Shown: positions 8,568 through 16,391, counted from the first letter of the stretch. The stretch is 46,488 nt of DNA from Paenibacillus alkaliterrae (GCF_021532375.1 NZ_JAKGAP010000057.1:1-46488); one strand, 5' to 3'. Made by a program: numbers and translations. The notes: a model not told the origin generated them from the letters alone.

Positions 8568-9650
8568 ATGCAACTCAAACCGTTTACGACCCAGCGCATT
8601 TGGATACTGATCGGTTATGCGGCAGCAGCGGCGGCATTGTTCTCAGCGCCGTTGTTCGTGAGCGACTTTCGGCTTAACTTGTTAGCGAAATTTCTAGCCT
8701 TTGCGATCGTCGCATTGGGGCTTGATCTTATATGGGGTTATACCGGCATTTTGAGCTTGGGCCATGGTATTTTTTTCGGTCTAGGCGCTTATGCGATGGC
8801 AATGTACTTGAAGCTTGAGGCAAGCGGAGGGAGGCCGCCGGATTTCATGGGCTGGAGCGGGCTGAAGGAGCTTCCGCTCTTCTGGAAGCCGTTCGAATAT
8901 TTCGGCTTCGCGGTGGCTATGGGTATTATCATACCAGCACTGCTGGCGCTTGTTCTAGGTTACTTTACGTTCCGCAATCGAATTCGCGGCGTTTATTTTA
9001 CGATTTTGACGCAAGCGATCGTTATTATTACGACTACTCTATTGATCGGTCAGCAAGCTTATACGGGCGGTACGAATGGCGTAACGGGGTACTCGACGCT
9101 GCTTGGCTTCCCGCTGGCATCTCCGGATACGAAGCGCGTGCTGTACTGGGTAACGGTTGCCGCGCTCATCGGAATATTTGTTTTTTGCCGCTTTGTCATC
9201 GGAAGCCGATTCGGCAAGGTGCTGCGGGCGATTCGGGACGGTGAGAACCGCATAAGGTTTATTGGATATAATCCGGCTGTTTATCAAATGGTCATCTTTA
9301 CGATATCGGCCGGTATTGCCGGTATTGCAGGCATGCTGTTCGTGCTTCATGTGGGTATTATTTCGCCGTCTATGCTTGGGATCGTGCCGTCTATTGAAAT
9401 GGTCCTTTGGGTTGCTATTGGCGGACGCGGAACGCTTATAGGAGCGGCGCTTGGCGCCATTCTTATGAACTGGGCGAAAAGCGAGTTCAGCACCGCTTAT
9501 CCGGAAGGCTGGCTATTCTTTATGGGGCTGCTGTTCGTTGTGGTCGTTGTCTTCATGCCAAAGGGCGTTGCCGGTTTAGTGAGTCAATTGAAAGTCCGCA
9601 AAAAGAGGAGGGAGCCAAAGAATGAAGGAGTCCGCAATCCTGCAGTGTGA
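8568..9650 (+). CDS. urtC: Urea ABC transporter permease UrtC
   Basis: Second permease subunit (LivM/UrtC family), about 360 residues with around nine hydrophobic helices. Family hallmarks are [19 protein letters not shown] near residues 50-70 and [18 protein letters not shown] in the cytoplasmic coupling loop. The C-terminal tail is basic ([10 protein letters not shown]). ATG 8568 has AAGGTGG about 8 bases upstream; an upstream start at 8529 lacks one. The gene overlaps urtD by 29 bp, so translational coupling is likely. Confidence 0.92.
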   Translation: MQLKPFTTQRIWILIGYAAAAAALFSAPLFVSDFRLNLLAKFLAFAIVALGLDLIWGYTGILSLGHGIFFGLGAYAMAMYLKLEASGGRPPDFMGWSGLKELPLFWKPFEYFGFAVAMGIIIPALLALVLGYFTFRNRIRGVYFTILTQAIVIITTTLLIGQQAYTGGTNGVTGYSTLLGFPLASPDTKRVLYWVTVAALIGIFVFCRFVIGSRFGKVLRAIRDGENRIRFIGYNPAVYQMVIFTISAGIAGIAGMLFVLHVGIISPSMLGIVPSIEMVLWVAIGGRGTLIGAALGAILMNWAKSEFSTAYPEGWLFFMGLLFVVVVVFMPKGVAGLVSQLKVRKKRREPKNEGVRNPAV

Positions 9651-10398
9651 CGATGTGACGGTAGAGTTCGACGGGTTTAAGGCGGTTCAGGGAATGAGCT
9701 TGAAGCTGCTAAAGGGCGAGCTTCGTTTTCTGATCGGGCCTAATGGAGCGGGGAAAACAACGATGCTGGACGTCATTTGCGGCAAAGTAAGGCCGACTGC
9801 CGGACGTGTCACATTCGGCGGTAAGGTTGACATTACACGCAAGAAGGAGCATCAAATTGCCGAGCTTGGCATTGGACGTAAATTTCAAGCGCCATCAATT
9901 TTTCCGTCGATGTCGGTTATGGAGAACCTGGAAATTGCGATGCGCCAGAAGCGTACGGTGTTCGCTACACTATTCGCTAAGATGCTCGATGAGGACAGGG
10001 ATCGGATCGGGCATCAACTGACGATGATAGGCTTGCAGGAAAAGTCCGGCTGGCGCGCGGGCGGGCTGTCCCATGGTGAGAAGCAGTGGCTGGAAATCGG
10101 GATGATGCTGCTTCAGGAGCCGGAGATTTTGTTGCTGGATGAGCCTGTGGCGGGGATGACGGACAAAGAGACCGATAAGACCGGCGAGCTTCTGCATGAG
10201 ATTGCCCGTAAGCGTTCGGTTGTCGTTGTAGAGCATGACATGGAATTTGTTCGTAATTTTGCAAGCAAGGTGACCGTCATGCATGAAGGCAAGCTGCTGA
10301 AGGAAGGCTCAATGGATGAAGTGCAGAGCGATGACCGGGTAGCGGAAGTATATTTGGGGAAAAGGCGGGATGCCGATGTTAGCCGTTCAACAGCTTGA
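9622..10398 (+). CDS. urtD: Urea ABC transporter ATPase UrtD
   Basis: LivG-type nucleotide-binding subunit of the urea importer, 258 residues. Walker A GPNGAGKT is near residue 39, the ABC signature reads LSHGEKQ near 149 (His in place of the usual Gly, as is common in this subfamily), Walker B ILLLDEP near 168 and the switch His in [10 protein letters not shown] near 205. The AGGAGGGAGC ribosome-binding site lies inside the end of urtC. It also overlaps the start of urtE by 29 bp, giving a tightly coupled urtC-urtD-urtE unit. Confidence 0.93.
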   Translation: MKESAILQCDDVTVEFDGFKAVQGMSLKLLKGELRFLIGPNGAGKTTMLDVICGKVRPTAGRVTFGGKVDITRKKEHQIAELGIGRKFQAPSIFPSMSVMENLEIAMRQKRTVFATLFAKMLDEDRDRIGHQLTMIGLQEKSGWRAGGLSHGEKQWLEIGMMLLQEPEILLLDEPVAGMTDKETDKTGELLHEIARKRSVVVVEHDMEFVRNFASKVTVMHEGKLLKEGSMDEVQSDDRVAEVYLGKRRDADVSRSTA

Positions 10399-11071
10399 GG
10401 CGGGGTATGGGGAAAGCATTATTTTGCGGAATGTTTCTCTAAAGGTTAAACCGGGGCAAGTCGTGTGCTTGCTTGGCCGCAATGGCGTCGGCAAAACGAC
10501 GTTGATGAAAAGCATTATGGGCTTGCTGAAGGCTCGGGGCGGTTCTGTATCGTATAATGGTACCGATCTATCGAAAAAGGCGCCGGGATTGAGGGCGAAG
10601 AGCGGTATCGGTTACGTGCCGCAGGGAAGAGAAATTTTCGCTCAGCTGTCTGTATACGAGAATTTGCTGCTTGGGCTGGAGGCGGCCAAAGTGAAGGTCA
10701 ATGCGGTGCCGGAGGAGGCTATTGCGAAGTTTCCGGTGCTGCCGTCTATGTATAACCGCAGGGGCGGCGATTTGAGCGGGGGACAGCAGCAGCAGCTTGC
10801 GTTTGCTCGGGCGCTGGCCTCGAAGCCTGAGATGCTGCTGCTGGATGAGCCTTGCGAGGGGATTCAACCTTCCATTGTAGACGATATTCGCGATGCCATT
10901 CGTTCGATTAAGGCGGACGGCAAGACGGCGATTCTGCTGGTAGAGCAAAGCCTTGAATTTGTGAAGAGCGTTGGCGACTACTTTTACGTGCTGGAGAAGG
11001 GTGCGATAGCTTGGGAGGGCGGACTTGAAGCACTGGATGACGAGGTTATTCACAAGTATTTGACGGTTTAG
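10370..11071 (+). CDS. urtE: Urea ABC transporter ATPase UrtE
   Basis: LivF-type second ATPase of the urea importer, 233 residues, pairing with UrtD. Walker A GRNGVGKT near residue 38, signature LSGGQQQQL near 135, Walker B MLLLDEP near 155, and the switch His position is Gln (LLVEQSLEF), as usual in the LivF/UrtE branch. Two starts are possible: ATG 10370 (given) and ATG 10376; the purine-rich GGGGAAAAGGCGGG fits either, and 10376 gives the more typical family N-terminus. The operon ends at the terminator just downstream. Confidence 0.92.
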   Translation: MPMLAVQQLEAGYGESIILRNVSLKVKPGQVVCLLGRNGVGKTTLMKSIMGLLKARGGSVSYNGTDLSKKAPGLRAKSGIGYVPQGREIFAQLSVYENLLLGLEAAKVKVNAVPEEAIAKFPVLPSMYNRRGGDLSGGQQQQLAFARALASKPEMLLLDEPCEGIQPSIVDDIRDAIRSIKADGKTAILLVEQSLEFVKSVGDYFYVLEKGAIAWEGGLEALDDEVIHKYLTV

Positions 11072-11077
11072 GGTAGG

Positions 11078-11110
11078 AAGGGGCTGATTTTTGTGATCAG
11101 CCCCTTTCAG
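11078..11110 (+). terminator. Terminator of the urt operon
   Basis: AAGGGGCTGAT (11078-11088) pairs perfectly with ATCAGCCCCTT (11096-11106) around a seven-base loop; a short T-containing tail follows. Confidence 0.75.
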
Positions 11111-11125
11111 TTGTGGAGTTAGAAA

Positions 11126-11401
11126 TGATAAGCATATGTATTTTTCTTGAGCGGCGCTGTTCAAGAAGGTGGGAACCTGGAAGGTTGACTCGCTCTCATG
11201 TAAGAATTCCGTTAACTTGTCCTCTAACGTTAAGTTTGCCACGTTTTTGATATGTTGATCGTAAATACGCACAACATACTTGTGATCGTTAATCGTGAGT
11301 ATTTTGGTAAGATTCGTCAGACCGTAAGGCACGGAGTCTAATTCGTAACTCGGATCAGAAAAGTAATGTTTGATTAGTTCGTTGATTATTTCCCGGATAA
11401 T
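11126..11401 (-). pseudogene. Truncated phosphotransferase-like (APH-type) gene remnant
   Basis: Reading the - strand from 11401, a good ribosome-binding site (AGGGAGGGG) is followed by ATT, not a normal start, then about 90 codons: IIREIINELIKHYF, YGLTNLTKIL, HKYVVRIYDQH and FLHESESTFQVPTFLN. This resembles the N-terminal lobe of aminoglycoside-phosphotransferase-like kinases, where KYVVRIYD would be the nucleotide-binding strand with its Lys. The catalytic HGD and DFD region is absent: past about 11126 the frame runs into the urtE terminator and antisense urtE. I read it as a gene that lost its start codon and C-terminal two thirds, perhaps when urt was inserted. Family assignment is by pattern only. 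Confidence 0.5.
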
Positions 11402-11640
11402 ATTCCCCTCCCTTAGATCGATATCCTATCATAATGATGATAACTCATGTTTATCGTGAGTATAAAGAATAAATCTGGTGGAGGAATTGAAAGCTTTTGT
11501 GAATCGATTGGTTGCAGAAGTGAATGCGAGGGGCATGAAGGGATTTTGATTTTTGTTTGTGTTCAGTGAAAATAAAGTTGTAGACAAGAAAAATAAAGAT
11601 TTATACTGCCGGTAGTTATTGAGCTAACGAGGAAGAATAG
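11402..11640. other. AT-rich intergenic stretch
   Basis: No convincing gene. TTG with GGAGG just upstream (near 11480) opens only a 20-codon frame, which is not called. The stretch lies between the decayed gene and the large hairpin. Confidence 0.35.
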
Positions 11641-11690
11641 CACAACAACAAGCAACAGGCTGCCGCGGCGGCCTGTTGCTTGTTGTTGTG
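11641..11690. repeat. Perfect 20-bp-arm inverted repeat
   Basis: Bases 11641-11660 are the exact reverse complement of 11671-11690. The 10-base centre, TGCCGCGGCG, itself contains the palindrome GCCGCGGC, so the hairpin can close almost completely. Neither flank is T-rich, so terminator function is unlikely. Confidence 0.85.
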
Positions 11691-11739
11691 GACAAGGTTC
11701 GTTGCATAAGTAAATGAGGCTGTGCGTGAAACGGATACT

Positions 11740-11885
11740 GTACAAATCCAGTATAGCGCGCTGAATGGCACATGATAGGTCAAAGTTAGTGTACAAATCC
11801 AGTATAGCGCGCTGAATGACGCATTATAGAGCAAAGTTGTAGTACAAATCCAGTTTAGAACACTATACGACTTACGAAATTAGGT
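11740..11885. repeat. 51-bp-period tandem repeat, 2.5 to 3 units
   Basis: GTACAAATCCAGT starts at 11740, 11791 and 11842, exactly 51 bp apart. The first two units share AATCCAGTATAGCGCGCTGA and end in CAAAGTT; the third diverges after its first 15 bases. A related array with the same period lies at 23863-23940. Each full unit contains the palindrome AGCGCGCT. Confidence 0.85.
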
Positions 11886-11930
11886 CGATCATATGTAAAA
11901 GAAGAGTGGTTGCTTTTATATTGCTTATAT

Positions 11931-11960
11931 TTGTAAAAAGTGATATCATTTTTATATCAT
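11931..11960 (+). promoter_or_regulatory. Possible promoter of the SPFH gene
   Basis: TTGTAA (11931-11936) and TATCAT (11955-11960) are 18 bp apart in a very AT-rich stretch with repeated ATATCAT motifs. Weak match; the repeated ATATCAT could also be an operator. Confidence 0.3.
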
Positions 11961-11997
11961 ATTAATATTATGAAACAAGATTAAGGGGTGGCGCTTG

Positions 11998-12870
11998 ATG
12001 AACGAGAAGAAGGCCTGGTATGTAAGCGGATATGCGGCATTGTTAGTATCGCTTATTGCAGCTGCGAGCGGAGTGTTGTTGATCGTAAGCGAGGCGTCGA
12101 AGGATAGCTCTTCGGGGCTTATTATCGGAATCGGAATCTTTTTGGCCGTTGTGGCTGCCGTTTGTCTGTCCTCTCTAACGATCGTGCAGCCGAATGAAGC
12201 AAAGGTCATAACCTTCTTCGGAACCTATATGGGCACGATGCTGGAGAGCGGATTGTGGATGGTATTCCCCTTTACCGTAAAAGTGAATGTGTCGCTCAAG
12301 GTGCGCAACTTTAACAGCCAGACGCTTAAAGTAAATGATGCCGAGGGCAATCCTGTCGAAATTGGAGCTGTTGTCGTATTTAAGGTAATGGATACGGCGA
12401 AGGCTTCCTTTGATGTCGATCATTATGAGCGGTTCGTCGAAATTCAAAGCGAGACGGCGGTTCGGCATATTGCGGCGCAATATCCGTATGATACGTTCTC
12501 GTCGACTGACACGTTGTCGCTCAGGGGGAATGCGGATGAGGTTGCTTCCGAGCTGCTGCGAGAGCTGCAGAGCAGGCTCGGCGTTGCTGGCGTGCAGGTA
12601 ATAGAAACGAGGCTTACCCATTTGGCTTATGCTCCGGAAATCGCGAGCGCGATGCTTCAGCGACAGCAAGCGATTGCGATCGTATCGGCACGGACGAAGA
12701 TCGTTGAAGGCGCGGTAGGAATGGTCGATATGGCGCTGCGGCAGCTGGAGGCAAACGGGATTAGCCTGGACGATGAACGGCGCGCCGCGATGGTGAACAA
12801 CTTAATGGTGGCGATCGTGTCCGATCGCGCCGCAACCCCGGTCATTAATGCGGGTTCGCTTTACAGCTAA
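11998..12870 (+). CDS. SPFH (band 7) domain membrane protein
   Basis: About 290 residues. Two N-terminal hydrophobic segments (roughly residues 7-27 and 36-57) are followed by an SPFH/prohibitin-like domain starting IVQPNEAKVITFFGTYMGTM and an alpha-helical tail rich in Ala and Gln (MLQRQQAIAIVSARTKIVEG). Such proteins form oligomeric membrane scaffolds; the specific role of this one is unknown. ATG 11998 follows AAGGGGTGG (11983-11991) at good spacing; a TTG three bases upstream is less likely. It is followed by a small ribbon-helix-helix gene after 12 bases, with a shared terminator, so the two probably form an operon. It lies between accessory repeat DNA and spoVT. Confidence 0.85.
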   Translation: MNEKKAWYVSGYAALLVSLIAAASGVLLIVSEASKDSSSGLIIGIGIFLAVVAAVCLSSLTIVQPNEAKVITFFGTYMGTMLESGLWMVFPFTVKVNVSLKVRNFNSQTLKVNDAEGNPVEIGAVVVFKVMDTAKASFDVDHYERFVEIQSETAVRHIAAQYPYDTFSSTDTLSLRGNADEVASELLRELQSRLGVAGVQVIETRLTHLAYAPEIASAMLQRQQAIAIVSARTKIVEGAVGMVDMALRQLEANGISLDDERRAAMVNNLMVAIVSDRAATPVINAGSLYS

Positions 12871-12882
12871 AGGCTGAACATT

Positions 12883-13059
12883 ATGGGAAAAGAAAAAAAA
12901 GCATTTCCGCTTCGTTTGGATCCCGATATCCATCGCGCGCTTGAGCAATGGGCCGCAGATGAATTCCGCAGCGTCAATGGGCACATTGAGTTTTTGCTTC
13001 GGGAAGCTCTTAGCAAAGCCGGCAGACTGAAGCAGCCTCATAAAGACGAGCAGCAATAA
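12883..13059 (+). CDS. Small Arc-like ribbon-helix-helix protein
   Basis: A 58-residue protein, easily missed for its size. The pattern FPLRLDPDIHRALEQWAADE followed by RSVNGHIEFLLREALSKAG is that of Arc/MetJ-type ribbon-helix-helix proteins: a short beta strand (residues 7-13), then two helices separated by a turn with the SVNG motif. The N-terminus is Lys-rich and the C-terminus hydrophilic. AAAGGCTG at 12870-12877 serves as ribosome-binding site and overlaps the end of the SPFH gene. It probably binds DNA as a dimer, perhaps autoregulating the pair; an alternative is a protein-binding adaptor of the SPFH scaffold. Function is unknown. Confidence 0.85.
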   Translation: MGKEKKAFPLRLDPDIHRALEQWAADEFRSVNGHIEFLLREALSKAGRLKQPHKDEQQ

Positions 13060-13079
13060 GAGGGCAAAAGCTTTCTTTA

Positions 13080-13118
13080 GGCGGGTGTCGAGTATCAATC
13101 TACGCCCGTCTTTTGCTT
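13080..13118 (+). terminator. Terminator of the SPFH/RHH pair
   Basis: GGCGGGTGT near 13080 pairs with ACGCCCGTC (13104-13112) with two G-U pairs, then TTTTGC. The loop is about 14 bases. Confidence 0.6.
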
Positions 13119-13533
13119 ATATTAACGTAATAAAACCTTACATAATAATTGACATTCCTATTCCCTATCGCTAAAGCGCGAACTGGCGCAGCTTCTGAAG
13201 CATGAATAGCATGCGGCTGTGCCATTTTGATGCAAGCAAAAGGAGATTTCGGGGCATGCTGGAGAGGTAAATGCTTGATCCATGTATAACGGAGCAGCCG
13301 GGAAGAATTATAAAAAAAGGGATTGGCGGGCGATTGACGGGACGGCAGCCGTAACCTTTTCATAAGAAACGTGGGGTGGTTGGATGGATCTGTAGTCCGT
13401 GTATAAGATACTGGGAGTGGATGAATACTATGGTCAGATTCAAAATCTTTTGAAGGATCTTTCCTCTTCGCTATAAACAAGCTGCAAGAATCCAGTCGAT
13501 TCAAAATCCTCTAGGAAAGCGGGGCAACAAGAA
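13119..13533. other. Intergenic region upstream of spoVT
   Basis: No gene recognised over about 415 bases. TTGACA occurs at 13149-13154 without a good -10. TGAATA (13203 and 13422) matches a sigma-G -35, but no CATACTA-like -10 lies 17-18 bp downstream. TATAAG near 13401 with TTGGAT upstream is a weak sigma-A candidate. GATTCAAAATC occurs twice, at about 13437 and 13499. Confidence 0.35.
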
Positions 13534-14076
13534 ATGAAAGCAACTGGAATTGTACGTCGCATCGATGATCTCGGGCGTGTGGTGATTCCGAAGGAGATCC
13601 GCCGTACACTGCGTATTCGCGAGGGTGACCCTCTAGAAATATTTGTAGATCGCGATGGCGAAGTTATTTTGAAGAAATATTCTCCTATCGGTGAGCTTGG
13701 CGATTTTGCAAAGGAGTATGCGGAGTCGTTGTACGAGGGCACGAACCATATCACATTGATTACAGACAGAGACACGATTATTGCCGTTGCCGGAGCCTCT
13801 AAGAAGGAGATGCTCGACAAGTCGGTGGGCACTGTTCTGGAAGGCTGTATGGAAAACCGCAAAACGGTGTCTGAACTAAACGGCGGATCGTATGAGCTTA
13901 TTAAGGATACGCAGGAAACGTACAGCTCGTTCGTAATCGCTCCCATCATTTCCGGCGGAGATCCAATCGGTACAGTCGTATTAGTGAGCAAAGACGAATC
14001 GGTGAAAATGGGAAATATGGAAACGAAAATGGCGGAGACGGCAGCGGGCTTTCTTGCCAAGCAAATGGAGCAATAG
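13534..14076 (+). CDS. spoVT: Stage V sporulation protein T
   Basis: Forespore transcription regulator that modulates sigma-G-dependent genes and spore germination. The 180-residue protein has an AbrB-like swapped-hairpin DNA-binding domain at residues 1-50 (MKATGIVRRIDDLGRVVIPK, then RRTLRIREGDPLEIF) and a GAF-like C-terminal domain from about residue 58 to the end. Length and both domains match SpoVT rather than the shorter AbrB or Abh. The ribosome-binding site is mediocre (AAAGCGGGG, about 12 bases upstream). Position between mfd and the spoVB-like gene is conserved in Bacillus, although the urt and SPFH genes have been inserted between mfd and spoVT here. Confidence 0.95.
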   Translation: MKATGIVRRIDDLGRVVIPKEIRRTLRIREGDPLEIFVDRDGEVILKKYSPIGELGDFAKEYAESLYEGTNHITLITDRDTIIAVAGASKKEMLDKSVGTVLEGCMENRKTVSELNGGSYELIKDTQETYSSFVIAPIISGGDPIGTVVLVSKDESVKMGNMETKMAETAAGFLAKQMEQ

Positions 14077-14148
14077 AAAGAAAATGGCGTGTCATGCATA
14101 GGCTAAGCTTGTGCCGAGTGGAGATGAAGAGGTGCTAGTGGACATAAG

Positions 14149-14190
14149 AGCTTCCTTGATCAAGATAACTTGATTGGGGAAGCTTTTTTT
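14149..14190 (+). terminator. Terminator of spoVT
   Basis: AGCTTCCTTGATCAAG (14149-14164) pairs with CTTGATTGGGGAAGCT (14169-14184) with two imperfect pairs, loop ATAA, followed by TTTTTT. Confidence 0.85.
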
Positions 14191-14234
14191 CAGGGCGGTC
14201 GATTGTGAGGTATAATAAATGCCAATAGGAATCG

Positions 14235-16172
14235 ATGGATGGTCAGGGGCGAGGCGGGATGAGGCAAAAGCCGGAACGGGAGCGGCAAGCGGCCGCGCTG
14301 CTCGAGCAGGCAAACGGGGAACGAAAAGCCGAGGCTGTTCAGAGGGCGGGCAGCGTGCAATTTATGCGGGGAGATGCGGACGGAACAAAGGAAGGTGATT
14401 ATAAGCGGGATGATTGGCAGCGGCCTGGGCGTCTGTGGTTAAATGGCGTTGTCATCATGGCGGGTGCGGCTCTGTTATCTAAGGTTATTGGGGTTTTTCA
14501 AAAAATCCCGCTGCAAAATTTGGCCGGTGACCGCGTATTTGGCATATATAACGCCGTCTACCCGTTTTATCAGCTGGCCGCCGTATTGGCGACTGCGGGA
14601 CTGCCGACAGCGGTATCGCTGTTGATAGCCGAAAGGCTGCGGAAGGGCGATAACCCGGAAGGCGTACGGCGCACCCTGTATGCGGCATTGCTGCTGCTTG
14701 GCGTGACTGGCATACTGGCGTTTGGCTGGATGTGGGCCAGCGCGGAGCAGGTGTCGCGTTGGATCGGCGATTCGGAGACGGCGAGCGCCATTCGCACGGT
14801 GTCGGTTGCGCTGCTGCTGGTCCCTTTCGTAGCTGCGCTTCGCGGCTACGCACAGGGGCTGGGGCGAATGCCGTTATCCGCCGCTTCACAAATCACAGAG
14901 CAGATGATTCGTGTAGCGGTTATGTTATACGTACTGGCCATAAGCGGGGCTGCCGGCTGGGCGGACGCCTCCATAGCCGCAGGCGTGATGAGCGGCTCGG
15001 CTGTCGGGGCAATTGGCGCTTTGCTCATACTGGCGGCTTTCTCCTGGAGGGAAAGGCGCCGCGGACAGCTTGCGTGCATTCCGGGAGCGCTGCGAGCGGA
15101 AATGAAGAGGCTTGCGGCGATTGCGCTGCCTGTCGCGCTGGGTGCTGTCGTTGTCCCCGTGCTTGGCGTGGTGGATGCCTTTACGGTACCGCGGCTGTTG
15201 CGGGACGGAGGCTTATCCGAGTCTGCCGCCATGGCAATGTTCGGAATTTATAGCCGTGCGCAGCCGCTCGTGCAGCTGGTCGTTATGGTTGCCGGCGCTG
15301 CTGCGGCGGCGCTCGTGCCCGGGCTGGCGCTTGCTCGCATGCGCGGCGCCTACGGGCAACTGCGGCTCCAGCTAACGCTTGCCGAACGCGCCGCATGGGC
15401 AATCGGTGCGGCTGCCAGTATCGGGCTGGTACTGCTGGCAGAGCCGATCAATGTGATGCTGTATACCGATGCGAAAGGGACGACGGTGTTTGCTCTAGTT
15501 GGCTGCACCGCGCTGGCCGGCAGTGTGAATGCGGTTAATGCGCCCGTGCTGCAAGGTATAGGCTCGGTGCGTACGCCTGCAGTGCTGCTGCTTATCGCAG
15601 CGCTGATGAAGGGCGTTCTAAACGCGATGCTCGTGCCCTTGTATGGCGCGGAGGGCGCTGCGGTCGCCGGCATTGCCGCGCTGAGCGCGGTCGCCCTGCT
15701 GGGCACGGCCGCGCTTCGCCGTGCGGCGGCGGCATCGGGCGCCACCGCACGGCGCGGCGGAAGGCGTCCGGCGGAGCGGGAGAGCGGGCGTGGAGGTGAG
15801 CGGGGACAGGTGGAGCGAAGGAGCGAGAGTGTCGATGCGAAGCTGGGCGGGCGCCGGCCCGCCGAAAGGCGAAGGCCGGCGCTTAACCGCGCGGCCGCAG
15901 GCACGGGCTTCGCGCTCGCGTTCATGGCCGCGGCGCTCATTATCGCCGAGCGAGCGCTGAGCGCCGCGCTTGGCGGGCTGCTGCCGCCGCGGGCGGCGGC
16001 AGCTGCGCTTGCGCTGACGGGCGTTGCCGTCGGCGCTTGCGCCTTTGGCGCCGCAGCATTGCGCAGCGGCGCCGTTAGCGCGCGCGAATTGCGCGCGCTG
16101 CCGGGCGGCGGCGTACTGGCCGCCCGGCTTAGACGCTGGCGGCTTATTCCGCCGGCGGATGGGGAGGAATAA
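14235..16172 (+). CDS. SpoVB/MurJ-family polysaccharide or lipid flippase (YabM-like)
   Basis: Polytopic membrane protein of the MOP superfamily (SpoVB, MurJ and Wzx relatives), which flip lipid-linked glycans across the membrane. About a dozen hydrophobic segments are seen. The first family block, GAALLSKVIGVFQKIPLQNLAG, starts near residue 76, and FGIYSRAQPLVQLV lies mid-protein. The position before yabN matches Bacillus yabM. Two oddities: the first ~65 residues are hydrophilic and unlike the family, so the true start may lie inside (ATG 14235 follows AGGA; ATG 14259 and 14364 are alternatives), and a basic insertion (about residues 500-550) carries GGRRPAER twice, 30 codons apart, in very GC-rich DNA. 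Substrate unknown. Confidence 0.82.
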   Translation: MDGQGRGGMRQKPERERQAAALLEQANGERKAEAVQRAGSVQFMRGDADGTKEGDYKRDDWQRPGRLWLNGVVIMAGAALLSKVIGVFQKIPLQNLAGDRVFGIYNAVYPFYQLAAVLATAGLPTAVSLLIAERLRKGDNPEGVRRTLYAALLLLGVTGILAFGWMWASAEQVSRWIGDSETASAIRTVSVALLLVPFVAALRGYAQGLGRMPLSAASQITEQMIRVAVMLYVLAISGAAGWADASIAAGVMSGSAVGAIGALLILAAFSWRERRRGQLACIPGALRAEMKRLAAIALPVALGAVVVPVLGVVDAFTVPRLLRDGGLSESAAMAMFGIYSRAQPLVQLVVMVAGAAAAALVPGLALARMRGAYGQLRLQLTLAERAAWAIGAAASIGLVLLAEPINVMLYTDAKGTTVFALVGCTALAGSVNAVNAPVLQGIGSVRTPAVLLLIAALMKGVLNAMLVPLYGAEGAAVAGIAALSAVALLGTAALRRAAAASGATARRGGRRPAERESGRGGERGQVERRSESVDAKLGGRRPAERRRPALNRAAAGTGFALAFMAAALIIAERALSAALGGLLPPRAAAAALALTGVAVGACAFGAAALRSGAVSARELRALPGGGVLAARLRRWRLIPPADGEE

Positions 16173-16182
16173 GCCGCCAGCG
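16134..16182 (+). repeat. 17-bp-arm stem-loop over the flippase stop codon
   Basis: Bases 16134-16150 are the exact reverse complement of 16166-16182 (loop 15 bases). The TAA stop at 16170-16172 lies in the right arm. No T-run follows. Confidence 0.8.
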
Positions 16183-16217
16183 CGAGCAAACCGTCCTGCT
16201 GGAACAGTTTGCTCGCG
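16181..16217 (+). repeat. Second stem-loop, 11-bp arms
   Basis: CGCGAGCAAAC (16181-16191) pairs with GTTTGCTCGCG (16207-16217). It abuts and shares two bases with the preceding stem-loop; a small TCGCA/TGCGA hairpin follows at 16218-16230. Confidence 0.75.
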
Positions 16218-16238
16218 TCGCATCCTGCGAGTTGAAAT

Positions 16239-16316
16239 AGAGCTAATAATTAGCTCTAATTCCTCCAAACTAACCCAAATTGCAACAATAGAGCTAGAAA
16301 CTGGCTCTATTGTGCA
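16239..16316 (+). repeat. Two related AATAGAGCTA palindromes
   Basis: AGAGCTAAT/ATTAGCTCT forms a near-perfect palindrome at 16239-16257. ACAATAGAGC (16285-16294) pairs with GCTCTATTGT (16304-16313), and TGC/GCA extend it after one bulged base. Both elements share AATAGAGCTA on the left arm and GCTCTA on the right, so they look like two copies of one hairpin family. Confidence 0.7.
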
Positions 16317-16391
16317 TCGCGCGGCCCCAATTGGTCCTCGAACGAGCTGGAACGAGAAAATAAAACTAAACCTTAAGGAGGCTTACCTGAC

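Noticed and set aside
10568..11332. 254-codon - strand frame covering the urtE 3' half and the region beyond
   Set aside because: Only its first part (outside urtE) looks protein-like; the rest is antisense urtE. I report the first part as a pseudogene remnant instead.
11563..11834. Two short - strand frames across the hairpin and the 51-bp repeats
   Set aside because: They exist because the repeat unit is a multiple of three and lacks stops; no start signal or family likeness.
11740..11885. Possible CRISPR array
   Set aside because: The whole 51-bp unit is repeated; there are no constant repeats with unique spacers and no cas genes.
13203..13240. Sigma-G promoter for spoVT from TGAATA
   Set aside because: The -35 match is perfect but no CATACTA-like -10 lies at the needed distance.
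13100..13504. 134-codon - strand frame before spoVT
   Set aside because: No recognisable motif, poor composition and no ribosome-binding site; treated as spacer.
15720..16268. Several long frames in GC-rich DNA overlapping the flippase 3' end
   Set aside because: High GC removes stop codons; the translations are low-complexity Arg/Ala/Pro without motifs.
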